Of a DNA stretch of 34,284 bases, positions 7,530 to 15,383 are shown in pieces (position 1 is the first letter of the stretch; each line of letters begins with the position of its first letter). The stretch is taken from NCBI GenBank assembly GCA_905202595.1, contig CAJKSP010000024.1:1-34284 (forward strand). Reading direction: 5' to 3'. Source of the DNA: an uncultured Sutterella sp. GTDB taxonomy: Bacteria > Pseudomonadota > Gammaproteobacteria > Burkholderiales > Burkholderiaceae_F. The position numbers were made by a program, and so were the translations under genes. The notes beneath the pieces were generated by a model, which had not been told where the DNA came from, did no database searches, and was given only the letters and a program-made list of their open reading frames with translations.

Positions 7530-7808
7530 CTAGGACCTGCTAGCATACTCGACGTCGCCGAGAAACGCGTCGACGCCGTAAAGCTTGGCGAGCTCCTGAA
7601 TGCTAGGAGGCAAGCCGCGGAAGGCCAATGCAGCGCCGCATGCATCAGCTCGGCGCTTTGCCGCAAGCAGCAAGCTCAGCGCAGAGCTGTCCGCATGCTG
7701 CAGGCCTGAAAAGTCGAGAAGCGTTTCTCCTGCATTGAGTGCTCCAAGAACCTTTGCTTTTACCGCCGGCAACTCGGCATAAGTGAGAACCTGAACGCCG
7801 ACGATCAT
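7530..7808 (-). CDS. mlaB: STAS-domain protein MlaB
   Basis: MlaB is the small cytoplasmic STAS subunit that binds the MlaF ATPase and is needed for MlaFEDB assembly. The 92-residue product has the STAS pattern: LLDFSGLQHADSSALSLLLAAKRRA, in which the conserved Asp-Ser-Ser helix start is visible at about residues 40-43. Sequence identity within this family is low, so the call leans on context. Its ATG overlaps the mlaC stop by four bases (ATGA), which shows translational coupling. Confidence 0.88.
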   Translation of the reverse strand: MIVGVQVLTYAELPAVKAKVLGALNAGETLLDFSGLQHADSSALSLLLAAKRRADACGAALAFRGLPPSIQELAKLYGVDAFLGDVEYASRS

Positions 7809-8494
7809 TTGCTTGCCGTCCCCGGCGACTTGATGGTCTTTGCAAGCGATTCTCCTTTTTCACGGAAGAGCTTGATGAGGCCGTCGACGCCATCCTGCGA
7901 GAGGACGCTCGCGAACTGCGAGCGGTAGTTCTCAACCATCCAAATGCCTTCCACATTGACGTCGACCACCTTCCACTCGCCAGACTTCGTGCGATAGATG
8001 CGATAGTCAATGCCGATGGGTTCGCTGCGGCCAGCATCGCTCTTCAGAAGCGTGCGCACCACCATTTCGTCGCGCACTGCCCGACTGCGCGTTGGGCGCA
8101 GCTCGCAGCGCTGATCGGTCACCGTGCCAAGCGCTCCAGAATAGACGCGCATAAGAAGGTCTTCAAACCCGTCCTGCAGCGCCTTGCGCTGTTCAGCCGT
8201 AGCCTGGCGCCACTTCGGCCCCACTGTCATGCGGGTCATCATCGGAAAGTCGAGTGCAGGCATGATCACTTCATCGACAAGACGGCGGACCTGTGCAAGG
8301 TCTCCTGCCTGCAGACTCTTGTCGCCGCGGATTTTGTCGAGCACGCCGTTCGTGAGATTCACGACGAAGTCAAAGGGATCGCCTTTGGGATCGTAAGGCA
8401 GCGAAGGCGCCGCGAAGACCGGCGCGGTCTGCAGCGTTCCGCAAAGTACAGCCAGCGTCGCGGCCCCCAAAGCAAAAGCACGTCTCTGCATCAT
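7805..8494 (-). CDS. mlaC: Periplasmic phospholipid-binding protein MlaC
   Basis: MlaC shuttles phospholipids across the periplasm between MlaA at the outer membrane and MlaD at the inner membrane. The 229-residue precursor has a Sec signal peptide (MMQRRAFALGAATLAVLCG to about AFAA, cleavage near residue 29). The mature domain shows the family's PKWRQATAEQRKAL segment near the middle and a YRIYRTKSGEWKVVDVNVEGIWMVENYR strand set. It overlaps mlaA and mlaB by four bases each, so it is tightly coupled in the operon. Confidence 0.93.
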   Translation of the reverse strand: MMQRRAFALGAATLAVLCGTLQTAPVFAAPSLPYDPKGDPFDFVVNLTNGVLDKIRGDKSLQAGDLAQVRRLVDEVIMPALDFPMMTRMTVGPKWRQATAEQRKALQDGFEDLLMRVYSGALGTVTDQRCELRPTRSRAVRDEMVVRTLLKSDAGRSEPIGIDYRIYRTKSGEWKVVDVNVEGIWMVENYRSQFASVLSQDGVDGLIKLFREKGESLAKTIKSPGTASK

Positions 8495-9360
8495 TCTTTT
8501 CCTCCGTTGGCGGCTGCGCCGCCCGTCGCAACAGAACCGTCGCTAGAAGAAGCGCCCTCGGCAGATCCGTCCGCCTCCGCATCCTCGCCGTCGCCGAAAT
8601 CAAGAGGCGTCAGACTTTCAAGCTCGGATGCGCCGCCGTCATCAGCACCAAAACCTTCCACGGCCTTTCGGCGAATGGAAAGATAAGCCTCGCGCACAGC
8701 AACGTATTCATCAACAACATTTTGCCGCACGCCTTCGAACTGCAGCAGCTGCGCACGGCCGTCCAGGAAAACAACGAAAGTGGCGCCTGCTGACCAGTAC
8801 CAGTCTTCGTTCCAAAGAGCATAGGTAAGAGGATTCGTGCCGAATTCTTCAACGTACCGCGCAGCATCGCGCACCGTGGATGGCCCAACGAAGGGCAACA
8901 CCATATAGGGGCCTGCCGGAACACCCCACTTGCCGAGTGTCTGGCCAAAGTCGGCCGGCTTCTTGTCAAGGCCGATCTCGCTGGCCACATCAAAAAGTCC
9001 AGCAATGCCAAAAGTACTGTTCACAAGAAAGCGGAAAGCTGAGCCTATGCCGTCATTCACTGCACCCTGCAGCGTATTGTTAAGTGCCCTGCTCGGCTCA
9101 AAAAGATTGTCGACCGCATTGTGAATCCCTGTCTGCATGAAGCTTGGAGTCCAATCGACATACGCCTGAGCCACCGGCTTGGCCACCACGTCCACTCCCT
9201 GATTGAACGCGTACATCTGACGGTTAAACGACTCCCAGGGATCCACCGGATTTTCGCCAGCATTCGGCGGCACCTCTGCGCATCCGGCGAGAAGCGCCGC
9301 GGCGCCGAGCATAAAAACGGCAGCGGCTGCGCGCCGGCAGGATGTTTTTGTCTGATTCAT
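8491..9360 (-). CDS. mlaA: Outer-membrane lipoprotein MlaA (VacJ)
   Basis: MlaA removes mislocalised phospholipids from the outer leaflet of the outer membrane. The 289-residue precursor has a lipoprotein signal ending LLAGC, with the lipidated Cys at residue 27. The MlaA core follows, including DPWESFNRQMYAFNQGVD, NTLQGAVNDG and GPYMVLPFVGPSTVRD. The last 40 residues are Asp/Gly/Ser/Ala-rich and low complexity. I chose the ATG at 9360; an in-frame TTG five codons upstream is possible, and neither has a clear Shine-Dalgarno. A U-rich hairpin region precedes the gene. Confidence 0.94.
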   Translation of the reverse strand: MNQTKTSCRRAAAAVFMLGAAALLAGCAEVPPNAGENPVDPWESFNRQMYAFNQGVDVVAKPVAQAYVDWTPSFMQTGIHNAVDNLFEPSRALNNTLQGAVNDGIGSAFRFLVNSTFGIAGLFDVASEIGLDKKPADFGQTLGKWGVPAGPYMVLPFVGPSTVRDAARYVEEFGTNPLTYALWNEDWYWSAGATFVVFLDGRAQLLQFEGVRQNVVDEYVAVREAYLSIRRKAVEGFGADDGGASELESLTPLDFGDGEDAEADGSAEGASSSDGSVATGGAAANGGKE

Positions 9361-9376
9361 GGCTGCTTTTGCCAAA

Positions 9377-9411
9377 AAAGAAGGAGCGGCCGTCGGCTAT
9401 CCTGCAGCCGC
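9377..9411 (-). terminator. Weak attenuator-like hairpin between mlaD and mlaA
   Basis: On the minus strand GCGGC (9407-9411) can pair with GCCGC (9386-9390), and the 3' arm is followed by TCCTTCTTTTTT. The stem is only about 5-6 bp, so support is modest. It would separate the inner-membrane part of the operon (mlaFED) from mlaACB. Confidence 0.35.
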
Positions 9412-9420
9412 CAAAAAAGC

Positions 9421-9897
9421 CTATTGGTTATCTCCGCTCTTTTCAGCCGTAGAGTAAAGGAATTGGCTGATGAGATTCTCGAGCACCACTGCACTTTGCG
9501 TGCGCTTGATGCGGCTGCCTTCCTTCAGATTCTCCATATCGGCGCCAGCTTCAAGGCCGACATACTGCTCTCCGAGGAGGCCAGCCGTAAGAATCTTGGC
9601 CGAACTGTCCGCCGGAAAGGGATACTTCGCATCCATTTCCATCGTGACGTGCGCCTGGAAGGTTTCCGGGTCAAATGAGATCGTCTGAACTCGCCCGACG
9701 ACCACGCCAGCGCTCTTGACGGCTGCGCGAGGCTTAAGCCCGCCGATGTTGTCGAAGTCCGCCGAAATCATGTAGGTCTTGTGCCCGAAAGAAAAGCTAC
9801 CAAGATTCGCGGCCTGCAGCGCCATAAAGGCCGCTGCAAGAAAGCCGAGGATGATGAAGAGTCCGACGAAGAGCTCCAAGCTGCGATTCTTTTGCAT
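9421..9897 (-). CDS. mlaD: Mla ABC transporter substrate-binding MCE protein MlaD
   Basis: MlaD is a single-pass inner-membrane MCE protein whose hexameric ring receives or hands over phospholipids to MlaC. The 158-residue product has an N-terminal anchor (residues 9-28, LFVGLFIILGFLAAAFMALQ). The MCE domain at about 38-118 includes FDNIGGLKPRAAVKSAGVVVGRV. A short C-terminal helix follows. AGGG lies nine bases before the ATG. It is 19 bp downstream of mlaE and 60 bp upstream of mlaA. Confidence 0.95.
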   Translation of the reverse strand: MQKNRSLELFVGLFIILGFLAAAFMALQAANLGSFSFGHKTYMISADFDNIGGLKPRAAVKSAGVVVGRVQTISFDPETFQAHVTMEMDAKYPFPADSSAKILTAGLLGEQYVGLEAGADMENLKEGSRIKRTQSAVVLENLISQFLYSTAEKSGDNQ

Positions 9898-9916
9898 GAG
9901 TTGGCCCTGCTGCTGA

Positions 9917-10699
9917 CTAAACCACTGTGAACATCCAGGCGGTCATGATGAAGTCAAGCGCCAGGACGAGAAGCGAAGAGACGACGACCGTCGTGGTCGT
10001 TGCGCGGGCAACGCCATCGGGCGTCGGGCGCGAAGTGTAGCCTTGATAAAGAGAGACAAGCGTTACGGCAACGCCGAAGACGACGCTCTTCACGAAACCG
10101 TTGAAGATGTCCTGAAAGACGTCAACGGAGCTTTCCATCTGCGACCAGAAAGCGCCGGCGTCGGTTCCGATGAGGCCGACGCCGACAATCCAAGCGCCTA
10201 GAATGCCGACGGCCGAAAAGATGAGAGCGAGAATCGGCATGGCAATCAGCCCGCCAATGAAGCGAGGCGCTACGACATAGCGCATGGGATCGACACCCAT
10301 CATCTCCATGGCGGCGAGCTGTTCGCCCGAGCGCATGAGGCCGATCTCAGCTGTGAGCGCCGTTCCTGCCCGGCCAGCAAAAAGGAGCGCCGTCACGACA
10401 GGACCGAGCTCCCGAACGAGAGAAAGCGCAACAAGCACGCCGAGCGCCTCTTCGCTGCCATAGCTCACCAGCACGTAATAGCCCTGCAGCCCCAAAACGA
10501 AGCCCACAAACAGTCCCGATACGCCGATGATGAGCAGCGAATAATTCCCAATGAAGTGAATCTGCTGCATCACCAGCCGAAGCCGCACGCCGCCCAAGCG
10601 GCGAAGCACCAAGCAACTGAAGATGCCGAAACGGCCGACAGCGCCGACAGCGTTCAAAGTCAGCGCCCCGAAGTCTGCCAGAAGATTGGCCGGCGTCAT
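9917..10699 (-). CDS. mlaE: Mla ABC transporter permease MlaE
   Basis: MlaE is the permease of the MlaFEDB phospholipid transporter in the inner membrane. The 260-residue product has 5-6 hydrophobic segments and the family signature ELGPVVTALLFAGRAGTALTAE near the middle, followed by EQLAAMEMMGVDPMRYVVAPR. The start codon overlaps the mlaF stop by four bases, so translation is coupled. Confidence 0.96.
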   Translation of the reverse strand: MTPANLLADFGALTLNAVGAVGRFGIFSCLVLRRLGGVRLRLVMQQIHFIGNYSLLIIGVSGLFVGFVLGLQGYYVLVSYGSEEALGVLVALSLVRELGPVVTALLFAGRAGTALTAEIGLMRSGEQLAAMEMMGVDPMRYVVAPRFIGGLIAMPILALIFSAVGILGAWIVGVGLIGTDAGAFWSQMESSVDVFQDIFNGFVKSVVFGVAVTLVSLYQGYTSRPTPDGVARATTTTVVVSSLLVLALDFIMTAWMFTVV

Positions 10700-11502
10700 G
10701 ATCTGCGCCTCCCGAAGCCCATGTCTTCATCGAAAGCTGGCGCCGGATACTGAAAGCGCACCGGCCCATCGGGAAGACCATTGATGAACTGCTTCACAAA
10801 AGGATCTTCCGAGCGGCGAAGCTCTTCAGGAGTGCCTTCCGCTGCAACGCGCTGCGAGGAGATCATGTAGACATAATCAGCGATGTCGAAAGTCTCGGCC
10901 ACGTCATGCGTCACAATAAGGGAAGTGGCGCCAAGCGCATCGTTGAGGCGGCGGATGAGATTGGCCGTCACACCCATGGAAATGGGATCAAGTCCAGCGA
11001 AGGGCTCGTCGTAAAGAATGAGCGCGGGATCAAGCGCAATGGCTCGCGCGAGCGCTACGCGCCTCGCCATGCCGCCGGAAATCTCCGACGGCATTAAGTC
11101 CGCCGCGCCCCGCAGTCCCACGGCATTGAGCTTCATGAGAACGAGATCTCGAATCGTCTCCTCATCGAGATGAGTTTGCTCTCGCATGGGAAAGGCAACA
11201 TTCTCATAGACAGAGAGATCCGTAAAGAGCGCACCAAACTGAAAGAGCATGCCCATGCGGCGGCGAAGACGGTAGAGGGCGCGCTTGTCCGACGGGTCGA
11301 GCTTTTCGCCGCCCACCCGGATTTCTCCCGATGCTGGCAACAACAGCCCACCGATGAGCTTGAGAAGCGTCGTTTTACCCATTCCCGAACCGCCCATGAT
11401 CGCCACCACCTGTCCAGCGCCAAACCGCATGGAAACGTCCTTCAGAATGAGACGCTCCCCATACCCAAAGGTCAGATGGCTGATCGTCAGAAAATCATTC
11501 AT
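10696..11502 (-). CDS. mlaF: Mla ABC transporter ATP-binding protein MlaF
   Basis: MlaF is the ATPase that drives MlaFEDB. The 268-residue product has Walker A GGSGMGKT (residues 37-44), a Q-loop Gln88, signature motif SGGMA (142-146), Walker B LILYDE (161-166) and H-loop His199. All are intact, so it should be active. GGAGG stands about 11 bases before the ATG. It follows the thioesterase gene by 24 bp and may be cotranscribed with it. Confidence 0.96.
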   Translation of the reverse strand: MNDFLTISHLTFGYGERLILKDVSMRFGAGQVVAIMGGSGMGKTTLLKLIGGLLLPASGEIRVGGEKLDPSDKRALYRLRRRMGMLFQFGALFTDLSVYENVAFPMREQTHLDEETIRDLVLMKLNAVGLRGAADLMPSEISGGMARRVALARAIALDPALILYDEPFAGLDPISMGVTANLIRRLNDALGATSLIVTHDVAETFDIADYVYMISSQRVAAEGTPEELRRSEDPFVKQFINGLPDGPVRFQYPAPAFDEDMGFGRRRS

Positions 11503-11526
11503 TCTTCATGTTTCCTCCGCATGTCC

Positions 11527-12006
11527 TCAGCAGAGCGAAGCCGGCGGCGCATAGCGGACCGGTCTGGCAATGCCCAGAACAGCAAGCTCGGGATCATTTG
11601 AGGGCACAACGGGAAAGGAGTTGTAGATTTCGGGCATGAGCAGTGCCGGACGCTTGCGTTCAAAGTCCACAAAAATCCATTCCGTTGCGCCGACCATGAT
11701 GAGGTCGGCGCCGCGCTTAACGGCATAACGCCGCATGCAGGCCGGGCCATGCCAACCCTGCACCCAGGTAAGAATCTCAAGCGATTCTCCGAGAAAGGCA
11801 GGCCGCAGATATTCCACCCAATGTTCGCGCACCACCCAGATTCTTCCTATGGACTGCAGCCGCTCGTACGTCCAGCCTAAAGACGCCGCATGCGCTGTCG
11901 CTATGTGCTCCATCCAACGGACATATTCGCGGTTGTTGACATGCCCGAGCATATCAATGGACCCCGCATCGATCACGAACTGCTCGGAATAAATGCGTTC
12001 GGTCAT
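11527..12006 (-). CDS. 4HBT-family acyl-CoA thioesterase
   Basis: The 159-residue product has the hot-dog fold signature SIDMLGHVNNREYVRWME, with a probable catalytic Asp at residue 18. The family hydrolyses acyl-CoA thioesters; the natural substrate here is unknown. The reading frame runs open for a further 267 codons upstream into the divergent mrcA gene, but that extension has no recognisable domain and overlaps coding DNA. I therefore start at the ATG at 12006, directly before the conserved region. The Shine-Dalgarno is weak. It stands at the head of the mla transcript, but a link to phospholipid turnover is only suggestive. Confidence 0.85.
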   Translation of the reverse strand: MTERIYSEQFVIDAGSIDMLGHVNNREYVRWMEHIATAHAASLGWTYERLQSIGRIWVVREHWVEYLRPAFLGESLEILTWVQGWHGPACMRRYAVKRGADLIMVGATEWIFVDFERKRPALLMPEIYNSFPVVPSNDPELAVLGIARPVRYAPPASLC

Positions 12007-12077
12007 GCTTAATGATGAGCAGCCGGCCGGCAGCCATGTCGGCAAACTGCAGCGCGCAAACACAGGAAGCCGGCAAG

Positions 12078-12091
12078 TGAACAATTGTTCA
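12078..12091. promoter_or_regulatory. 14-bp perfect palindrome, possible operator
   Basis: TGAACAATTGTTCA is identical on both strands. It lies 72 bp upstream of the thioesterase start and 225 bp before the mrcA TATAAT box. Such symmetry in a divergent intergenic region suggests a dimeric regulator site, but no regulator is encoded nearby. Confidence 0.35.
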
Positions 12092-12279
12092 GCGCCGCTG
12101 GCAAAAAAGAGGCGCCGCCGCATCGTGCGCGGCATGCGCCGGCGTTCGCTGGTTAAGTTAATGAAGTCAGATTCAAAATGTACCACAAGGCGGCGTCCAA
12201 CCTGCTCGGCGAGCAGAAAGGCCCGATTGCGTCTCTTAAGCGGCGGCTTTTTGTTGCAATCTGCATGCGTGAAGACGGC

Positions 12280-12308
12280 TTCGGCAGCAAAGCACCGCCT
12301 TTTATAAT
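12280..12308 (+). promoter_or_regulatory. Putative promoter of mrcA
   Basis: A perfect TATAAT (12303-12308) stands 74 bp before the mrcA start. The hexamer 17 bp upstream is TTCGGC, a poor -35 match, so the promoter may be weak or activator-dependent. Confidence 0.5.
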
Positions 12309-12381
12309 GTTCCCAATTTTCCTCTCTCTTAGGGCTTCTTCCGCGCCGATAGGCGCCTGCGGCCGCTTTTGATCCAACTCT

Positions 12382-14769
12382 GTGACGCTTCAATCCAAAC
12401 CCAAGAAGGGCGCGCTTGCCCATCGCGGCTCTCGGCTCGCCGCCTTCTTCAAGTGGACGGTCGGCATCTGCGCTGCGGGCATTCTTTCCGGCATCCTGCT
12501 TGCCGTCTTCGTCTTCGCCTTTATTTATCGGCAATTGCCGCCTCTTGACACCCTCACAGACTACCGACCGAAGGTGCCGCTGCGCATCTGGAGCGCCGAC
12601 AATAAGCTCATCGGCGAATTCGGCGAAGAGCGGCGCGATTTTGTTCGCATTCAAGACGTTCCGCAGCATGTAAAGGATGCCATCCTCTGTGCAGAAGACG
12701 CGGGGTTCTACGAGCACCCCGGCATTGAAATCACTGGCATTCTTCGCGCGGCCGTCATCAATGTCCTTACTGGCCGCCGCGCTCAGGGCGGCTCCACGAT
12801 CACGCAACAGGTAGCGAGAAATTTCTTCCTCTCCTCGGAGCGCACCTACACTCGCAAGCTCTATGAAATTGCGATGTCCTTCAAGATCGAGAACCAGCTG
12901 ACGAAGGACGAGATTCTGGAGATCTACCTCAACCAGATCTATCTAGGCCAGCGCGCTTACGGCTTCTCAGCTGCCGCTCGCACCTACTTCGGCCGTCCGC
13001 TTGATCAGCTGAGCATCGGCGAAGCAGCAACGATTGCAGGACTTCCGGTAGCGCCTTCGGCCTACAACCCGATCGTCAATCCAACTCGCGCAACTATGCG
13101 CCGCAACTATGTGCTGCGCCGCATGTACGATCTCGGACGCATTGACGAGCTCACCTATCAAACGGAAAAGAGCTTGCCGATGCAGACTCGACGCATCGCC
13201 ACTGAGGAAGAATCTCTCGCCGCCGGCGGCAAAGATGAACAAGTTTCAGCGCATTACGCCGCAGAGCTCGCTCGCATGCTGGTCTACGACATTTTCGGCG
13301 AAGAGACCTATTCGCGAGGCCTCAATGTCTACACGACAATTAACACCGCCGATCAAGATGCCGCCGTTGAAGCGGTTCGCAAGCACCTTATTGCATACGA
13401 CCGCAAATACGGCTATCGCGGACCGGAAGGCTTCGTCGATGTAAGCAAGGCGCAGGATCGGCCCAAGGCCATCCGCACAGCGCTTGCGAAAACGGCCTCG
13501 TCGCCCTTTATGGTTCCGGCCGTCGTCTTGGAAGCGTCTCCCACGAAGATCGTTGCGGCCATCTCCGCCAACAAAACGGTCACTCTTGATGCAGAGAGCT
13601 ATCGATTCGGAAAGCGCTATCTCGCAAAGAAGCCCGCCAAAGGAATCGATCCAATCCGTCCGGGTTCCATCATCCGCATCATGCCCCACGAGTCAGGCAA
13701 GGGGAAAAAGGCCACAATGGGCTGGACGCTTGCGCAGGTCCCCCGTGTTGAGGCGGCTTTTGTTGCAGCGAACTTCAACACAGGCGCTGTACGCGCACTC
13801 GTCGGCGGATTCGACTTCAATCTAAACATGTTCAACCATGTTACGCAGGCGTGGCGCCAGCCTGGCTCAAGCTTCAAGCCCTTCATCTACTCGGCTGCAC
13901 TTGACAAAGGCTTTTCGCCCACCACGATTGTGAACGATGCGCCGATCTCAATAGACCCGAAGCTCACCGGCAATCGACTTTGGGAGCCAAAGAACTACGA
14001 CAACAAGTTCGACGGCCCGATGCCGCTTTACCGCGCGTTGGAGAAATCCAAAAATTTGGTCTCCATCCGTATTCTGCAGGCCATTACGCCAGAATATGCG
14101 CAGCAGTACATCCAGAAATTTGGCTTTGCGCCGGAGAATCATCCAGCCAACCTGCCCATGGCACTCGGTGCTGGCAGCGTCACGCCCTGGCAGATGCTCG
14201 CAGGCTACACAGTCTTTGCCAATGGCGGTTACCGCGTGCGTCCCTACCTCATCGATCGCGTGACGGATACTGACGGCCGTACGCTCATGCAGGCAACGAA
14301 CCGCTCTGCCGGCGATGAGTCAATTCGAGCAATCGATGACCGCAACGCCTACATCATGAATTCGCTGTTGCACGGCGTTGCCGTCCGCGGCACGGCGCGG
14401 CGCGCAACAAACGAGCTCAAGCGCAACGACATCGCAGGAAAAACAGGTACGTCCAACGATAGCCACGATGCTTGGTTCTGCGGTTACGCCGGCAACACCG
14501 TTGCAGTGGGCTGGATGGGTTACGACACGCCCAAGCCCCTCGGCTCGCGTGAAACTGGTGGCGGCTTAGTGCTTCCAATTTGGGTCGACTTCATGCGCGT
14601 TGGCCTCAAAGGTCAGCCTGAAACGGTGCGCGTTATGCCCGAAAGCGTCGTCGAACGTGACGGCCAGCTTTACTACCGAAATCCAGTGAAGGGCGGTGTG
14701 GCTGACAGCATCTTGCCGGCCGGCATTGACGAATCAGCACGAGAGCTCGTTCGCGATCAAATTTTCTGA
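12382..14769 (+). CDS. mrcA: Class A penicillin-binding protein 1a
   Basis: PBP1a polymerises glycan strands and cross-links peptides in the periplasm. The 795-residue product has one N-terminal membrane segment (about 27-50). The GT51 glycosyltransferase domain has catalytic Glu105 in EDAGFYEHPGI, followed by GGSTITQQVARN. An OB-like insert follows at about 330-460. The transpeptidase domain has S496-x-x-K499 (GSSFKP), SKN (in EKSKNLVS) and K687-T-G. All catalytic motifs are intact. The start is GTG without a clear Shine-Dalgarno; I keep it because the cytoplasmic N-terminus before the membrane helix is of normal size. It is also called ponA. Confidence 0.96.
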   Translation: MTLQSKPKKGALAHRGSRLAAFFKWTVGICAAGILSGILLAVFVFAFIYRQLPPLDTLTDYRPKVPLRIWSADNKLIGEFGEERRDFVRIQDVPQHVKDAILCAEDAGFYEHPGIEITGILRAAVINVLTGRRAQGGSTITQQVARNFFLSSERTYTRKLYEIAMSFKIENQLTKDEILEIYLNQIYLGQRAYGFSAAARTYFGRPLDQLSIGEAATIAGLPVAPSAYNPIVNPTRATMRRNYVLRRMYDLGRIDELTYQTEKSLPMQTRRIATEEESLAAGGKDEQVSAHYAAELARMLVYDIFGEETYSRGLNVYTTINTADQDAAVEAVRKHLIAYDRKYGYRGPEGFVDVSKAQDRPKAIRTALAKTASSPFMVPAVVLEASPTKIVAAISANKTVTLDAESYRFGKRYLAKKPAKGIDPIRPGSIIRIMPHESGKGKKATMGWTLAQVPRVEAAFVAANFNTGAVRALVGGFDFNLNMFNHVTQAWRQPGSSFKPFIYSAALDKGFSPTTIVNDAPISIDPKLTGNRLWEPKNYDNKFDGPMPLYRALEKSKNLVSIRILQAITPEYAQQYIQKFGFAPENHPANLPMALGAGSVTPWQMLAGYTVFANGGYRVRPYLIDRVTDTDGRTLMQATNRSAGDESIRAIDDRNAYIMNSLLHGVAVRGTARRATNELKRNDIAGKTGTSNDSHDAWFCGYAGNTVAVGWMGYDTPKPLGSRETGGGLVLPIWVDFMRVGLKGQPETVRVMPESVVERDGQLYYRNPVKGGVADSILPAGIDESARELVRDQIF

Positions 14770-14798
14770 GCGCTCATCGCGAAACTTCAGGTTTTTAC

Positions 14799-14840
14799 GC
14801 AGCCGGCCATTCTGTTTAGATGTGCCGGCTGCTTGTTTTT
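14799..14840 (+). terminator. Rho-independent terminator of mrcA
   Basis: GCAGCCGGC (14799-14807) pairs with GCCGGCTGC (14824-14832) across a 16-base loop and is followed by TTGTTTTT. It lies 30 bases after the mrcA stop. Confidence 0.85.
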
Positions 14841-14932
14841 GATCCGATCGCAGAAGCGGAGAGAAAAAGCCTTACCTCGCTAAGTCGCTTAAGCAACCGA
14901 CGACCGATAGAATCGATCCATACGTGGCGGCA

Positions 14933-15232
14933 TCAGCCCCGTAGCTGCGATACGGCTGATTCCGCCGCCGTCTCAAGCTCGCTACCGCCATGCGTTTCAA
15001 GCCAGGAGCCGTTGTGTCTGGCAAAGTGATATCCCCCGAAATGCGAAGCAAGCCAGATTTCGCGCATAGGCGTCTGAATATTCACGACAACCTGAGCGCC
15101 GTTTTCTAGCTCGATAGTGAGCACATTTCCGCTTCGCGTGCAGTCGACATCATCCCACTTGGCTTCAATTCGGTCTTGCAAGCGATTGAGTTCGGCATCA
15201 GCCGCTTCAAGAAATTCTGTTTCACTTTCCAT
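14933..15232 (-). CDS. cyaY: Iron-sulfur cluster assembly protein CyaY (frataxin)
   Basis: CyaY binds iron and modulates IscS in Fe-S cluster assembly in the cytoplasm. The 99-residue product shows the frataxin pattern: an acidic first helix (ETEFLEAADAELNRLQDRIE), then strands NVLTIELENGAQVVVNIQTPMREIWLAS and a GGYHF turn. The start at 15232 has GGGAG about nine bases upstream and fits the usual CyaY length. The frame stays open upstream but there overlaps lptM and lysA. It diverges from lptM with an 18-bp gap, a conserved betaproteobacterial pair. Confidence 0.93.
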   Translation of the reverse strand: MESETEFLEAADAELNRLQDRIEAKWDDVDCTRSGNVLTIELENGAQVVVNIQTPMREIWLASHFGGYHFARHNGSWLETHGGSELETAAESAVSQLRG

Positions 15233-15250
15233 TTTTTTCTTCTCCCTGCC

Positions 15251-15379
15251 ATGTTCAAGAAAGCACTTCTGATCGGCACGCTGGCAGCCACTCTCTGTCT
15301 TGCTCTGGGCGGCTGCGGACTTAAAGGTCCGCTGTACCTGCCTAATGAAGAGCCGCCAGCGGCGGCCGCTGCGGAGTGA
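15251..15379 (+). CDS. lptM: LPS translocon maturation chaperone LptM (YifL-like lipoprotein)
   Basis: LptM is a small outer-membrane lipoprotein that helps LptD adopt its native disulfide pattern. The 42-residue precursor has a lipoprotein signal (MFKKALLIGTLAATLCLALGGC) with the lipidated Cys at residue 22. The hallmark CGLKGPLYLP follows, then a short Pro/Ala-rich end. The ATG has no purine-rich Shine-Dalgarno, because the sequence before it is the reverse complement of the cyaY ribosome-binding site. An ATG 75 bases upstream is in frame but would put 25 extra residues before the signal. It overlaps no gene and is followed four bases later by lysA. Confidence 0.9.
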   Translation: MFKKALLIGTLAATLCLALGGCGLKGPLYLPNEEPPAAAAAE

Positions 15380-15383
15380 CGCC

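Larger units (their letters stand above)
12007..12381. other. 375-bp divergent control region between thioesterase/mla and mrcA
   Basis: There is no credible gene here. Frames on both strands stay open by chance and have Arg-rich, low-complexity translations. The region holds a 14-bp perfect palindrome (12078-12091) and a TATAAT box (12303-12308) facing mrcA. I could not place a convincing promoter for the minus-strand thioesterase-mla transcript. Confidence 0.6.

Noticed and set aside
11993..12307. 104-codon plus-strand ORF in the mla/mrcA intergenic region
   Set aside because: The translation is low complexity and Arg-rich, overlaps the thioesterase start, and has no recognisable family or convincing ribosome-binding site.
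12007..12807. 267-codon upstream extension of the thioesterase reading frame, overlapping mrcA on the opposite strand
   Set aside because: It is Arg/Ala-rich with no domain and lies antisense to the well-supported N-terminal part of PBP1a. High GC content makes such open frames common. The conserved thioesterase begins at the ATG at 12006.
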